This document shows, in pieces, positions 25,534 to 34,663 of a DNA stretch of 64,000 nt. A program made the position numbers and the translations under genes. Location: assembly GCF_009649785.1 (NCBI RefSeq), contig NZ_WJOK01000002.1:186001-250000 (forward strand), given 5' to 3'. Every line of letters starts with the position of its first letter. Within the stretch, counting starts at the first letter, position 1. Source of the stretch: Agrobacterium tumefaciens (lineage in GTDB: Bacteria; Pseudomonadota; Alphaproteobacteria; Rhizobiales; Rhizobiaceae). Below the pieces are notes generated by a model. The model was not told where the DNA came from, did not search any database, and saw only the letters and a list, made by a program, of their open reading frames with translations.

Positions 25534-26625
25534 ATGGGCTTTTCCGCACCGCTTTCAAAAGATCAGGCATCGTTGCTGGATGAACGGTCGCGGGAGATTT
25601 TCCGGCGCATCGTCGAAGGCTATCTCGACACCGGCGAACCCTTGGGGTCGCGCAGCCTGTCGCGGCTGTTGCCGATGTCGCTTTCACCGGCCTCCGTTCG
25701 CAACGTCATGAGCGACCTCGAGGAACTGGGTCTCATCTATTCGCCGCATATCAGCGCCGGGCGACTGCCCACCCAGACGGGGCTGCGCTTCTTCGTGGAC
25801 GCATTCATGCAGGTGGGCGATCTGCCCGCCGATGAGAGAGCCAGTATCGACCGTCAGATCGGTCCGGTCGCCGGCCACGAGCAATCGCTGGAAGGGTTGC
25901 TGACGGAGGCAAGCCGCATGCTTTCAGGCATGTCGCGCGGTGCTGGCCTGGTGCTGACGGCCAAGAGCGACGTCATTCTCAAGCATGTTGAATTCATCCG
26001 GCTGGAGCCCACCAAGGCGCTTGCCGTGCTGGTGGGGGACCACAATCAGGTCGAAAACCGTATCATCGAATTGCCGGTCGGCATTTCGTCATCGCAATTG
26101 ACAGAGGCGGCAAATTTCATCAATGCCCATCTTTCCGGGCAGACGCTGCAGGAACTGCGGGGCCAGTTTCAGACGCAGCGTGCCGAATTGCAGTCGGAAC
26201 TCGGCACGCTCGCGCAGGACCTCATCGAACGTGGTCTCGCCATATGGGCGGGCGACAATGAAGAGGGCAAGCTCGGCCGCCTCATCGTACGCGGACGCTC
26301 CAACCTGCTGGAAGGTCTGGCCGGTGAGGAAGATATCGATCGTGTGCGCCTGCTGTTCGACGATCTGGAACGCAAGGAAAACCTCATCGAGATCCTCAAC
26401 CTTGCAGAAAGTGGCTCAGGCGTCAGGATTTTCATCGGCTCGGAAAACAAGCTCTTCTCGCTGTCCGGCTCGTCACTGATCGTGGCACCTTATCGGGATG
26501 AGGAAAATCGCGTTGTGGGTGCCGTCGGCGTCATCGGTCCCACGAGGCTCAATTACGCCCGTATCGTGCCTATGGTGGACTACACCGCACAAATTATGGC
26601 CCGCCTTTCCCGAAAGCAGAGATAG
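25534..26625 (+). CDS. hrcA: Heat-inducible transcription repressor HrcA
   Basis: Predicted 363-residue repressor that binds CIRCE inverted repeats, usually at groESL, and releases them on heat shock. The N-terminal winged helix includes ILRR-type residues [20 protein letters not shown] and [16 protein letters not shown], then [17 protein letters not shown]. The C-terminus [17 protein letters not shown] is typical. No CIRCE element (TTAGCACTC-N9-GAGTGCTAA) was seen in its own upstream region, so autoregulation through CIRCE is not supported here. grpE lies 113 bases downstream. Confidence 0.95.
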   Translation: MGFSAPLSKDQASLLDERSREIFRRIVEGYLDTGEPLGSRSLSRLLPMSLSPASVRNVMSDLEELGLIYSPHISAGRLPTQTGLRFFVDAFMQVGDLPADERASIDRQIGPVAGHEQSLEGLLTEASRMLSGMSRGAGLVLTAKSDVILKHVEFIRLEPTKALAVLVGDHNQVENRIIELPVGISSSQLTEAANFINAHLSGQTLQELRGQFQTQRAELQSELGTLAQDLIERGLAIWAGDNEEGKLGRLIVRGRSNLLEGLAGEEDIDRVRLLFDDLERKENLIEILNLAESGSGVRIFIGSENKLFSLSGSSLIVAPYRDEENRVVGAVGVIGPTRLNYARIVPMVDYTAQIMARLSRKQR

Positions 26626-26738
26626 GACAAGCCCGCAAGGTTAGAGAATGCGGCAAGCTTTTCGCCGCAAGCCTTGATTTTTGCCCTTCAAACCTCGATA
26701 TCGGGCGCAACCAACAATATTCAAATCTGGAGAACGTC

Positions 26739-27374
26739 ATGACCGACGATACGAAAAAGCCCGGACCTGACGCGGACGTCGCCGAAGAGTTTGTCGAACC
26801 CGCATTTACAGGGGAAGAGACGGCGGAAGCTGCCGAGCCCGATCCGATCGAACTGCTCAGGGCCGAAAATGCCGATCTGCGCGACAAGTTCCTGCGTCTT
26901 GCAGCAGAAATGGACAATCTTCGTCGCCGCACCGAACGCGAAGTCAAGGATGCGAAGGCCTATTCTCTCGCCGCTTTCGCGCGCGACATGCTTGCCGTTT
27001 CCGACAATCTTCGCCGCGCTCTTGAAGCCATTCCGGACGAACTCAAGACCAATGGCGAAGCCGGTCTCAACGGCCTGATCGAAGGTGTCGAGATGACGGA
27101 GCGCTCGATGCTCTCGACGCTGGAGCGCCATGGCGTCAAAAAGATCGATGCGGAAGGCCAGAAATTCGATCCGAATTTCCACCAGGCGATGTTCGAAATT
27201 CCGAACACGGCAGTTCCGAACAACACGGTACTGCAGGTGGTTCAGGCCGGTTTCACCATCGGTGACCGGGTGCTGCGCCCCGCCATGGTTGGCGTCTCAA
27301 AGGGTGGCCCGAAGGTGGAGACCGCCGCAGCGCCCGAGCCGGGCACCGCCTCCGTCAACGAGAAGGATGCGTGA
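26739..27374 (+). CDS. grpE: Nucleotide exchange factor GrpE
   Basis: Predicted 211-residue co-chaperone that releases ADP from DnaK. It has an acidic, disordered N-terminus (1-45), a long helix from about 46 to 95 ([20 protein letters not shown], then [11 protein letters not shown]) that forms the dimer coiled coil, and the C-terminal beta domain with [14 protein letters not shown] and [29 protein letters not shown] precedes the ATG. Two terminators follow. dnaK and dnaJ are not in the window. Confidence 0.96.
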   Translation: MTDDTKKPGPDADVAEEFVEPAFTGEETAEAAEPDPIELLRAENADLRDKFLRLAAEMDNLRRRTEREVKDAKAYSLAAFARDMLAVSDNLRRALEAIPDELKTNGEAGLNGLIEGVEMTERSMLSTLERHGVKKIDAEGQKFDPNFHQAMFEIPNTAVPNNTVLQVVQAGFTIGDRVLRPAMVGVSKGGPKVETAAAPEPGTASVNEKDA

Positions 27375-27389
27375 GGCATTCCCTCATCT

Positions 27390-27425
27390 AAAGCGCGTCC
27401 GGATATAAAACCGGGACGCGCTTTT
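27390..27425 (+). terminator. Intrinsic terminator of grpE
   Basis: AAAGCGCGTCC (27390-27400) pairs perfectly with GGACGCGCTTT (27414-27424), followed by a further T. It begins 16 bases after the grpE stop. Confidence 0.85.
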
Positions 27426-27442
27426 GTTTGAAATGCTCCAAT

Positions 27443-27471
27443 AAAAAACGCGCCTCAAGGGCGCGTTTTTT
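27443..27471. terminator. Bidirectional terminator between grpE and ptsN
   Basis: AAAAAACGCGCC (27443-27454) pairs with GGCGCGTTTTTT (27460-27471) around a 5-base loop. Its A- and T-runs serve both strands: a second stop for grpE and the main stop for the rpoN-hpf-ptsN operon read from the other side. Confidence 0.9.
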
Positions 27472-27503
27472 TGTCCATGGAAAGGACCGTCGGCAGCCTT
27501 TGA

Positions 27504-27965
27504 TCAGGCAGCGGTCGCCTGCTCCTGATTGAGGAAGGCGTAAATTGCCGTGTCGGAATCGGTGGCGCGCAGCTTGGCCACCAGCTCGGGGTCGCGTAAA
27601 GCACGGGCAATTCTCGACAGCGCCTTCAGATGATCCGCGCCGGCGCCTTCGGGTGCAAGCAGCAGGAAAACCAGATCGACCGGCTGGTCATCCAGCGCCT
27701 CGAAATCAACAGGTGTTTCAAGACGTGCGAAGACGCCGGTGATCTGATGGATGCTGCTCAGCTTGCCATGCGGAATGGCAATGCCGTGCCCCACACCGGT
27801 GGAGCCGAGTTTCTCACGCTGGAGGATGACGTCGAAAACTTCCCGTTCCGAGACTCCGGTAATTCTGGCTGCCTTTGCGGCCAGCTCCTGAAGCAATTGC
27901 TTTTTGGAATTCACCTTGAGGGCGGGAATAATCGCATCTTGTTGCAGCAAATCTGCCAACGCCAT
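27504..27965 (-). CDS. ptsN: PTS IIA-like nitrogen-regulatory protein (EIIA-Ntr)
   Basis: Predicted 153-residue phosphocarrier of the nitrogen PTS, phosphorylated by NPr and linking carbon/nitrogen state to potassium transport and other targets. The phosphohistidine is H66 in GIAIPHGKL, preceded by LGSTGVGHG; DLVFLLLAPEGAG follows. AAGGAA lies upstream of the ATG. It is the last gene of the rpoN operon, 82 bases after hpf, as in many proteobacteria. Confidence 0.96.
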   Translation of the reverse strand: MALADLLQQDAIIPALKVNSKKQLLQELAAKAARITGVSEREVFDVILQREKLGSTGVGHGIAIPHGKLSSIHQITGVFARLETPVDFEALDDQPVDLVFLLLAPEGAGADHLKALSRIARALRDPELVAKLRATDSDTAIYAFLNQEQATAA

Positions 27966-28047
27966 TCTCTTTTTCCTTCATGCCATCGAGACGATGCAGG
28001 AGGCAGATACGCTTTCGCGCTCTGCCTCCCATGTCTTGTCAGACTGT

Positions 28048-28629
28048 TCAGCTCTTGATCGTTTCCGCGTCGATCCAGCCAATATTGCCGTCATGTCGTC
28101 GGTAGACGATGTTGAGATATTCCTTGCCGGGGCTGCGGAACAGCAGAACCGGTTCGTCCGTCATGTCGAGCGCCATCACGGCGCTGGCGACGGACATCGT
28201 CTTTATCTGTTTCGAACTTTCCGCAACGATCGTGGGTGCGTAGTCTTCCGGAACCTCGTGGTCCTCATCGGGGACAGCATCCATTACCGTATAGGCGATT
28301 TCCGACATCGCGCCGTTCGCCGCGGAACCATTGTGGTGATGGTCCTTCAGCTTCCGTTTGTAGCGACGCAGGCGCTTCTCGATACGCTCGGCGGCGGCAT
28401 CGAAACTCGCTTGCGGATCATTTGCCTGACCCGCCGCATGCAATACAACGCCCGTATCGAGATGCAGTTTGCAATCGGCTGCAAAACGCGATCCGGACTT
28501 CTCTACGGTCACTTGGCCTGAATACCCCCCATCGAAGTATTTGGTAACTGCCAGACCTATATTGTCCTCAATCCGCTGCCGGAAAGATTCGCCGATCTCC
28601 ATATGTTTACCAGATACACGCACACTCAT
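28048..28629 (-). CDS. hpf: Ribosome hibernation-promoting factor, long form
   Basis: Predicted 193-residue long-form HPF/RaiA that dimerises 70S ribosomes into inactive 100S particles. The N-terminal S30AE domain covers about 1-110 (MSVRVSGKHMEIGESFRQRI, FDAAAERIEKRLRRYKRKLK); the C-terminal dimerisation domain covers about 135-190 (MALDMTDEPVLLFRSPGKEY, WIDAETI). AAGGAA sits upstream of ATG 28629, which is preferred to the longer frame. Between rpoN and hpf lies a 234-base gap with no clear gene; hpf may have its own promoter there. Confidence 0.94.
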   Translation of the reverse strand: MSVRVSGKHMEIGESFRQRIEDNIGLAVTKYFDGGYSGQVTVEKSGSRFAADCKLHLDTGVVLHAAGQANDPQASFDAAAERIEKRLRRYKRKLKDHHHNGSAANGAMSEIAYTVMDAVPDEDHEVPEDYAPTIVAESSKQIKTMSVASAVMALDMTDEPVLLFRSPGKEYLNIVYRRHDGNIGWIDAETIKS

Positions 28630-28863
28630 GGAAAATTTCCTTTTTGTAGTGATTTGCGAGTACCAGCTTACGTCAAGCCGCGCGCGCATCCAAGCGTTTC
28701 GAAGGCCTTTAAAAGCCCCCATTCGAATTTTACGCCCATGGACGGTGGAGATGAATCCGTTACAAATGACCTTGCTTACGTGTGCGGCGGGCTTCTAGCC
28801 CTTGCCGTAGCAAGAGTCAATGGTGCGGCTGGAAAGCCCTGAAAACGTGACCAGCGCCACCGC

Positions 28864-30414
28864 TCAGAACGCCGACAGTCTGGCCAGGGCCTTCTTCTCG
28901 CGCCGTCTCTGAACGGAGGATGGGATGTTCATCGCCTCGCGATATTTGGCCACGGTCCGGCGGGCAAGATCGATACCACTCTTTTTCAGATTATCGACGA
29001 TATCGTCGTCGGAAAGCACTGCGTCGGCGGCCTCCTGCGCGATCATCGCCTTGATGCGATGACGCACCGCTTCTGCCGAATGGCTGTCACCGCCTTCCAC
29101 CGAGCTGATGGAAACACTGAAGAAATATTTCAGCTCGAACAGGCCGCGCGGCGTCAGCATGTATTTTTTCGACGTCACCCGGCTGACGGTGGATTCGTGC
29201 ATCTTGATGGCGTCGGCCACCGTCTTGAGGTTCAGCGGGCGAAGGTGGTCCACGCCATTGACGAGAAAGGCGTCCTGCTGGCGCACGATTTCGGTCGCCA
29301 CCTTCATGATCGTTCTGGCGCGCTGGTCGAGGCTGCGGGTCAGCCAATGGGCCGTCTGCATGCATTCGGAAAGGAAATCCTGATCCTCTCCCTCGCGCGA
29401 CTTGTGCCTTGAAACCTCTGCGAAATAGGTCTGGTTGATGAGCACGCGCGGCAGGGTCTCGGGGTTGATTTCCACAAGCCAGCCGCCGGCAGAGGAGGGG
29501 CGAATGATGATATCAGGAACGATTGTCTCGGAAACGGTCGAATCGTAACCAGCGCCCGGACGCGGATTGAGCGTGCGGATTTCCGCCAGCATGTCGAGAA
29601 GGTCTTCCTCATCCACGCCGCAGAGTTTTTTTAGAGAAGCGAAATCCCGTTTCGCCAGAAGATCCAGATTGTCGATAAAAGCCCGCATTGCCGGATCAAG
29701 CCTGTCCTTCTGGGCAAGCTGGATCGCCAGACATTCGCTCAGCGAGCGGGAAAACACGCCGGGAGGATCAAAGCCCTGAAGCGTCTCCAGAATGCGCTCT
29801 ACTGCCGAAGGCGCCGCCCCCAGCCGTTCAGCGACGTCTTCGACGGCATCTACGGCGATATATCCGGTCTCGTCGAGCTGGCCGATCAGCGCATCGGCAA
29901 TCATCCTATCTTCCACAGAGGATATGGCGAGAGGCAATTGCTGATTGAGATGGTCGCTGAGGGTCTGTTTCGCGGCAACGAAGTCGTCGAGATCGTAACT
30001 CTCGCCTGACTCCTGCCCGGGCATGGATTTCCACTGCCCCGCAAGTTCGGGTGCGTCGGGCTTTCTGGGTTCGGTATCGTCGGGAAAGACATTTTCGAAG
30101 CTGGTGTCGAGCTGTTCGCCGAGATTTGCCGCGCGATCGCTGTACCAGTCGTCGCTGTCGGCCGTTACCGGCGCGGCCTTGTCGGACCCTTCGCTGTCGG
30201 CATCGCCGAAATTCTCCGCATCAACAGGGCTATCGCTGCTCAAATCGCCGTCGTTTGCCGCAATTTCAAGCAAAGGATTGCGCTCCACCTCCTGCGCGAT
30301 GAACTGCGTCAGTTCGAAATGCGTCATCTGAAGCAGCTGGATGGACTGCATCAGTTGCGGTGTCATCACGAGAGACTGGTTTTGACGCAGCAAAAGGCTG
30401 GCAGATAATGCCAT
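28864..30414 (-). CDS. rpoN: RNA polymerase sigma-54 factor
   Basis: Predicted 516-residue sigma-54, needed for enhancer-dependent promoters of nitrogen, C4-dicarboxylate and other genes. Region I at the N-terminus (LRQNQSLVMTPQLMQSIQLL) binds activators; an acidic region II follows (about 60-130); the core-binding and DNA-binding regions occupy the rest, with the RpoN box ARRTVAKYRE at 484-493. I start at ATG 30414 (MALSASLLLRQ), matching rhizobial RpoN, not the longer frame. It follows lptB after a 153-base gap on the same strand. Confidence 0.97.
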   Translation of the reverse strand: MALSASLLLRQNQSLVMTPQLMQSIQLLQMTHFELTQFIAQEVERNPLLEIAANDGDLSSDSPVDAENFGDADSEGSDKAAPVTADSDDWYSDRAANLGEQLDTSFENVFPDDTEPRKPDAPELAGQWKSMPGQESGESYDLDDFVAAKQTLSDHLNQQLPLAISSVEDRMIADALIGQLDETGYIAVDAVEDVAERLGAAPSAVERILETLQGFDPPGVFSRSLSECLAIQLAQKDRLDPAMRAFIDNLDLLAKRDFASLKKLCGVDEEDLLDMLAEIRTLNPRPGAGYDSTVSETIVPDIIIRPSSAGGWLVEINPETLPRVLINQTYFAEVSRHKSREGEDQDFLSECMQTAHWLTRSLDQRARTIMKVATEIVRQQDAFLVNGVDHLRPLNLKTVADAIKMHESTVSRVTSKKYMLTPRGLFELKYFFSVSISSVEGGDSHSAEAVRHRIKAMIAQEAADAVLSDDDIVDNLKKSGIDLARRTVAKYREAMNIPSSVQRRREKKALARLSAF

Positions 30415-30567
30415 GGCGGACGCGAAACTCCCCTTACAGCTTCTTCGTCGCCACAAATTTCATAAATTTTGCGCTGGCAACGAAACTTGGCCCAAAAATT
30501 GCTTTTTTATTATGTTTGGTCAAGCGTCACTGCGGGGCGCGATGAAGAATCTTTCGCGCCCGGGAGC

Positions 30568-31377
30568 TTAAAGGCTAAAATTATTGCCGAGATAGAGCCG
30601 GCGCACATCCGGATTGTTGACGATATCGTCTGCACGGCCATGGGTGAGAACCTCACCGGCATGGATGATATAGGCGCGGTCAATGAGGCCGAGCGTTTCG
30701 CGGACATTGTGGTCAGTGATGAGAACGCCGATCCCGCGCGCGGTCAAATGTCTGACAAGGTTCTGAATGTCGCTGACGGAGATCGGATCGACGCCGGCAA
30801 AAGGTTCGTCCAGAAGCATGAAGGTCGGATCGGTCGCCAGAGCACGGGCGATTTCCAGACGGCGACGTTCGCCGCCCGACAGCGCGACAGCGGGCGATTT
30901 GCGCAGCTGCGCAATGTGGAACTCTTCCAGCAACTCATCGAGCTTGCGGCTGCGCTTGGCGCTGTCAGGTTCGTGCACTTCCAGCACGGCGCGGATGTTT
31001 TCCTCGACTGTCAGTCCACGGAAGATGGAGGCTTCCTGTGGCAGATAGCCGACACCGAGGCGGGCACGCCTGTACATCGGCATGGTGGTGACGTCGTTGC
31101 CGTTGATGGCGATCTTGCCGCTATCGACGGGTACAAGGCCCGTGATCATGTAGAAACAGGTGGTTTTGCCTGCGCCGTTCGGGCCAAGCAGCCCCACGGC
31201 TTCACCGCGGCGCACGACCAGCGAGACGCCGTTGACGACGCGCCGTGTATTGTAGGTCTTCGTCAGACCATGCGCGATCAGGGTGCCGTCATAGCGAGCC
31301 TTGTCGGCCTGCGACGCAGCGTCCACAGGTCGGTCGCGCCCACCGCCAAATATTTTTGAGATCGAGGCTATCTTCAC
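30568..31377 (-). CDS. lptB: LPS export ABC transporter ATP-binding protein LptB
   Basis: Predicted 269-residue cytoplasmic ATPase powering LPS extraction by LptFG. Walker A GPNGAGKT is at 65-72, YLPQEASIFR carries the Q-loop, the signature is LSGGERRRLEIARAL, Walker B is FMLLDEPFAGVDP and the H-loop is ITDHNVRET. The protein is about 29 residues longer at the N-terminus than E. coli LptB. The start is a GTG without a clear ribosome site, nine bases after lptA. LptF and LptG are not in the window. Confidence 0.94.
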   Translation of the reverse strand: MKIASISKIFGGGRDRPVDAASQADKARYDGTLIAHGLTKTYNTRRVVNGVSLVVRRGEAVGLLGPNGAGKTTCFYMITGLVPVDSGKIAINGNDVTTMPMYRRARLGVGYLPQEASIFRGLTVEENIRAVLEVHEPDSAKRSRKLDELLEEFHIAQLRKSPAVALSGGERRRLEIARALATDPTFMLLDEPFAGVDPISVSDIQNLVRHLTARGIGVLITDHNVRETLGLIDRAYIIHAGEVLTHGRADDIVNNPDVRRLYLGNNFSL

Positions 31378-31386
31378 GAGGTAAGA

Positions 31387-31953
31387 CTACTGTTTCTTCT
31401 GCTGCGATTTCGGATCGAGCATGATCCGGACAGGGCCGCCGCAGCTTTCAAGCTTTGCCTGCCCCGAATTCATCAGAACAGTGAGCTTGCAGCCGGTGAA
31501 GACATTCGCGCCCTCGGACAGCACAACCTGCTTGCCGGTCAGAATGAAGGTCTGCGCCGCCATGTCGAATTCGCCGTGATCGGCCGTGGCCTTCTGCGTC
31601 TCGGACGTCAGGTAGACGTTATTGTCGACGAAGATTTTTTCGATATTGGCGTCACCGCTGGTGAGCGAGGAACCTTCACCCTTGTAATTGACCGTCATCT
31701 TGCCGGCCTGAAGGGTGGTGGTGCCCTGCACAACTTTCACGTTACCGGTGAAATAGGCCTTGCGCTCCTGGTCCCGAATCTCGAGCTGATCGCTTTCGAT
31801 AGCGATCGGCTGGTCGCCGGAGAGCTTGACGCCTGTCATGTTGCTGGTGGTGTTCTGAGCGAAAGCCACGGTTGCAAGACAGGAAAAAGCAAAAGCTGCG
31901 GCTGTAACGCCTGCGGATTTGCCAAGGGAAACGGGACGGGAAATTTGCATCAT
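31387..31953 (-). CDS. lptA: LPS transport periplasmic protein LptA
   Basis: Predicted 188-residue periplasmic bridge protein of the Lpt machinery. From MMQISRPVSLGKSAG the N-terminus is a signal peptide ending ATVAFA at about residue 32. The mature part is an OstA/LptA_N domain: DQPIAIESDQLEIRDQERKA, FTGNVKVVQGTTTLQAGKM, then a beta-rich repeat. I place the start at 31953; an ATG at 31980 would overlap lptC by 14 bases and is the main alternative. Neither has a strong ribosome site. Confidence 0.88.
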   Translation of the reverse strand: MMQISRPVSLGKSAGVTAAAFAFSCLATVAFAQNTTSNMTGVKLSGDQPIAIESDQLEIRDQERKAYFTGNVKVVQGTTTLQAGKMTVNYKGEGSSLTSGDANIEKIFVDNNVYLTSETQKATADHGEFDMAAQTFILTGKQVVLSEGANVFTGCKLTVLMNSGQAKLESCGGPVRIMLDPKSQQKKQ

Positions 31954-31966
31954 CTGGACCGGGCTC

Positions 31967-32632
31967 TCACTTGCCTTCATTCTTGATATTGGATGCAGCG
32001 ATACGTGCGCGTACCTGCCCCGAAAACGTAATAGTCTTGCCATTATCCGCGATATCAATCGATTGCGCAACAATGGCGCCGTCGTTTGTTTTGATCGAAA
32101 CCGGCTCTTTACTGCTCATTTTTCCAGCCTTCAGATCGACATCCGCAGATTGGAACTTCGCTTGTATGCCATTGCTGAGATTGATGTCAAAAGGGGCGGT
32201 CATCTTCAGCGTGTTGGTGGCCCGGTCGAAAATGCCTTCCTTGGCGACCACCTGGGCGACGCTGTCGTTCACAGGCACCGCAGCCAGAACCCTTTCGAGC
32301 GTCATGAGGTTGGGGTTGGCGATATCCTGCAACGCACGGTCTGCGTTCATGGAGTAGTCGATCCCCTTCTCGTTGCGGCCCGCAACGGCCGGCTTTTCCA
32401 TCACGATCTTGCCGTCTTCGATCCTTGCGCTTTCAAGCGAAACCTCTTCGGGCGCCCAGGTGCGAATGAGCGAAACGGCGACGAAGGCAAACGAGATGAT
32501 CGCCGCACCGAGCGGCAGAATGATTTTCAGCCGCTTCACGCGCGCGGAATGCCTCAGCGCGCGCTCGTAAGCGCCGTTCTGGTCATTGGGCAGCGGAAAC
32601 GCTGGCGCGGGTTGGCGGAGTCTTTCGAGCAT
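31967..32632 (-). CDS. lptC: LPS export protein LptC
   Basis: Predicted 221-residue bitopic inner-membrane protein that passes LPS from LptB2FG to LptA. One membrane segment lies at about 36-56 (LKIILPLGAAIISFAFVAVS), followed by a periplasmic beta-jellyroll (YSMNADRALQD, FDRATNTLKM, ADVDLKAGKMSSKEPVSI). A TTG farther upstream is unlikely; ATG 32632 is preferred. It heads the minus-strand operon lptC-lptA-lptB-rpoN-hpf-ptsN and is divergent from sppA over 249 bases that show no other gene. Confidence 0.9.
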   Translation of the reverse strand: MLERLRQPAPAFPLPNDQNGAYERALRHSARVKRLKIILPLGAAIISFAFVAVSLIRTWAPEEVSLESARIEDGKIVMEKPAVAGRNEKGIDYSMNADRALQDIANPNLMTLERVLAAVPVNDSVAQVVAKEGIFDRATNTLKMTAPFDINLSNGIQAKFQSADVDLKAGKMSSKEPVSIKTNDGAIVAQSIDIADNGKTITFSGQVRARIAASNIKNEGK

Positions 32633-32881
32633 AAGAGTGGGTCCGGAAAACTTCCTGGGCGCCACTTTGGCGCGCAACTGAAGCTTATATGTTTATCTTG
32701 ATGTCTTTGGCATGAGTGCTGTGTCCTGCCAATATGGTTTTTGTCTGGAAAGGTGCAAGGGAAATGCGAATTTAATCGTAATTCTGGTTTCCTTATTGTT
32801 TCCTTGCGGCTTCGCGCTAGAAGAACCATATGGCCATGACACTTACATTACGCTTCAAATGCCGGAAGGCAGGGGTTTTCG

Positions 32882-33835
32882 ATGGATAATATGGCGATAG
32901 CGGATCGCAGACGATTGCGCCGCAAGCTGACTTTCTGGCGGATTGCCGCTGTTTTTCTGTTTGTCGCCGGCATTTTCGGCCTCTACCGGTTTTTATGGGC
33001 CACCCCGCAGCAAAGCGAGAGACCCCATATTGCCCGTGTCCAGATCTCCGGGCTGATCCAGGACAATACCGAACTTCTGGAGCGGCTGGACAAGATTGCC
33101 AAGAGTGACAATGTCAAAGGGCTGATCGTTTCGATTTCATCGCCCGGTGGCACCACCTATGGCGGCGAGCGCATCTTCAAGGCCATTCGCGGCGTTGCGG
33201 AAAAGAAGCCGGTGGTCTCCGATGTCCGCACGCTTGCCGCCTCCGCTGGATATATGATCGCATCTGCAGGCGACGTCATCATCGCTGGCGAAACCTCGAT
33301 CACCGGCTCTATCGGCGTGATCTTTCAATATCCCCAGATCGGCCAGCTGATGGATAAGCTCGGCGTCTCGCTGCAGGAAATAAAGTCCTCTCCGATGAAG
33401 GCGGAGCCTTCGCCGTTCCACGAGGCGCCCGAAGAGGCGAAGACGATGATCCGTTCCATGGTGATGGACAGCTACGGCTGGTTCGTCGATCTTGTGGCCG
33501 ATCGCCGCAAATTGCCGCGCGAGGATGTGTTGAAACTGGCGGACGGATCGATTTTCACGGGCAGACAGGCGCTCGCCAACAAGCTGGTCGACACGCTTGG
33601 CGGCGAAAAGGAAATTCGCGGCTATTTCGAAACGCGCGGTGTTGCCAAGGATTTGCCGATCGTGGAATGGCGCGCACCGTCTTCCAGTTCGCCTTTTTCG
33701 CTTTTCAGTGTTGCGCAAATAGCGAAGCTTCTGGGATATGACGATTTAATCCCATTTGCGGGCTCCGGTCAGCTCGGTGCGGACAAGTTGTTTCTTGACG
33801 GTCTTGTTTCCGTTTGGCAGGTTGAGCCGCATTAA
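32882..33835 (+). CDS. sppA: Signal peptide peptidase SppA (S49 family)
   Basis: Predicted 317-residue membrane-bound serine protease that degrades cleaved signal peptides. A single N-terminal membrane anchor lies at about 19-40. The Ser/Lys dyad is visible: S121 in [11 protein letters not shown] and K173 in [11 protein letters not shown], with GSIGVIF between them. It has the half-length (about 310 residues) of the single-domain type rather than the 618-residue E. coli form. GCAGGGG precedes the ATG. It leads sppA-ihfB-lapA. Confidence 0.95.
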   Translation: MDNMAIADRRRLRRKLTFWRIAAVFLFVAGIFGLYRFLWATPQQSERPHIARVQISGLIQDNTELLERLDKIAKSDNVKGLIVSISSPGGTTYGGERIFKAIRGVAEKKPVVSDVRTLAASAGYMIASAGDVIIAGETSITGSIGVIFQYPQIGQLMDKLGVSLQEIKSSPMKAEPSPFHEAPEEAKTMIRSMVMDSYGWFVDLVADRRKLPREDVLKLADGSIFTGRQALANKLVDTLGGEKEIRGYFETRGVAKDLPIVEWRAPSSSSPFSLFSVAQIAKLLGYDDLIPFAGSGQLGADKLFLDGLVSVWQVEPH

Positions 33836-33861
33836 AAATCCAATTCTTTCAGGGGGCAACC

Positions 33862-34164
33862 GTGATCAAGTCTGAACTGGTGCAGATCGTTGCTGCGCGT
33901 AACCCGCACCTTTATCACCGTGACGTGGAAAATATCGTCAATGCGGTGCTGGATGAAATCACCGATGCCTTGGCAGCGGGAAATCGTGTCGAGCTTCGTG
34001 GTTTCGGCGCATTTTCGGTGAAGAACCGTCCTTCGCGATCCGGTCGGAACCCGCGCACGGGTGAATCGGTTTTCGTTGAGGAAAAATGGGTGCCTTTCTT
34101 CAAGACGGGCAAGGAACTGCGTGAGCGCCTGAACCCCGGTATGGGTGACGAAGAGGACGATTGA
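33862..34164 (+). CDS. ihfB: Integration host factor beta subunit
   Basis: Predicted 100-residue DNA-bending protein; with IhfA it makes the IHF heterodimer. The sequence runs [18 protein letters not shown], the beta-arm segment RNPRTGE with the intercalating proline at P64, and [11 protein letters not shown] at the end. It is longer by an acidic tail (MGDEEDD). The start is GTG 33862, with AGGGGG six to seven bases upstream. It follows sppA by 26 bases. The alpha subunit is not here. Confidence 0.95.
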   Translation: MIKSELVQIVAARNPHLYHRDVENIVNAVLDEITDALAAGNRVELRGFGAFSVKNRPSRSGRNPRTGESVFVEEKWVPFFKTGKELRERLNPGMGDEEDD

Positions 34165-34228
34165 TCGTTCTCACCGCCGCCCCGGAAACGGAGCCGAGGG
34201 AATGCACGCCGCGATGGAGTAATGTCGG

Positions 34229-34570
34229 ATGTCGAAAAAAATCATCAACCTCATCATCCTGCTTCCGCTGGCGATTATCCTCGTCATCCTGTGCGTGGCC
34301 AATCGTCAGTCCGTGACGCTCGCGCTCAATCCGTTCCGGCCGGAGGATGGTGTACTTTCCTTCACCGCGCCGTTTTTCGTGTTCCTGTTTCTGGCCGTCA
34401 TTTTCGGTGTGCTTCTGGGATCTTCCGCCACATGGTTTGCGCAGGGCAAGCATCGCAAGCGCGCCCGTATCGAGGCGAAGGAAGCCGTTCGCTGGCATGA
34501 CGAGGCGAACCGGCACAAAGCGGCAACAGCCGCGCAGCTTCCGAATGCGGGCCAACTCCCGGCAAAGTGA
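34229..34570 (+). CDS. LapA-domain (DUF1049) membrane protein
   Basis: Predicted 113-residue inner-membrane protein with two hydrophobic helices (about 5-23 and 43-67) separated by NRQSVTLALNPF, then a basic, helical C-terminal tail (HRKRARIEAKEAVRWHDEANR). This is the LapA/YciS layout; in E. coli LapA works with LapB to control LPS synthesis by tuning LpxC degradation. No lapB is visible here, so that role is only inferred. GGAG lies about ten bases upstream. It may be cotranscribed with ihfB. Confidence 0.83.
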   Translation: MSKKIINLIILLPLAIILVILCVANRQSVTLALNPFRPEDGVLSFTAPFFVFLFLAVIFGVLLGSSATWFAQGKHRKRARIEAKEAVRWHDEANRHKAATAAQLPNAGQLPAK

Positions 34571-34663
34571 TGGTGCCGACATTCGTTGCGGCTCTAGTCG
34601 AGCGACGCTTGGAATGCTATTTGCTGGCGCGATAAGACGCGGGCAGAAGCGGAAAGATTTCCA

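Noticed and set aside
26673..26701. Possible heat-shock (RpoH) promoter before grpE: CTTGAT and CCTCGATAT
   Set aside because: The -35 part is acceptable, but the -10 part has several mismatches for the expected spacing; too weak to list.
32712..32900. A 62-codon open frame in the lptC-sppA gap
   Set aside because: No ribosome site, overlaps the sppA start, no similarity seen.
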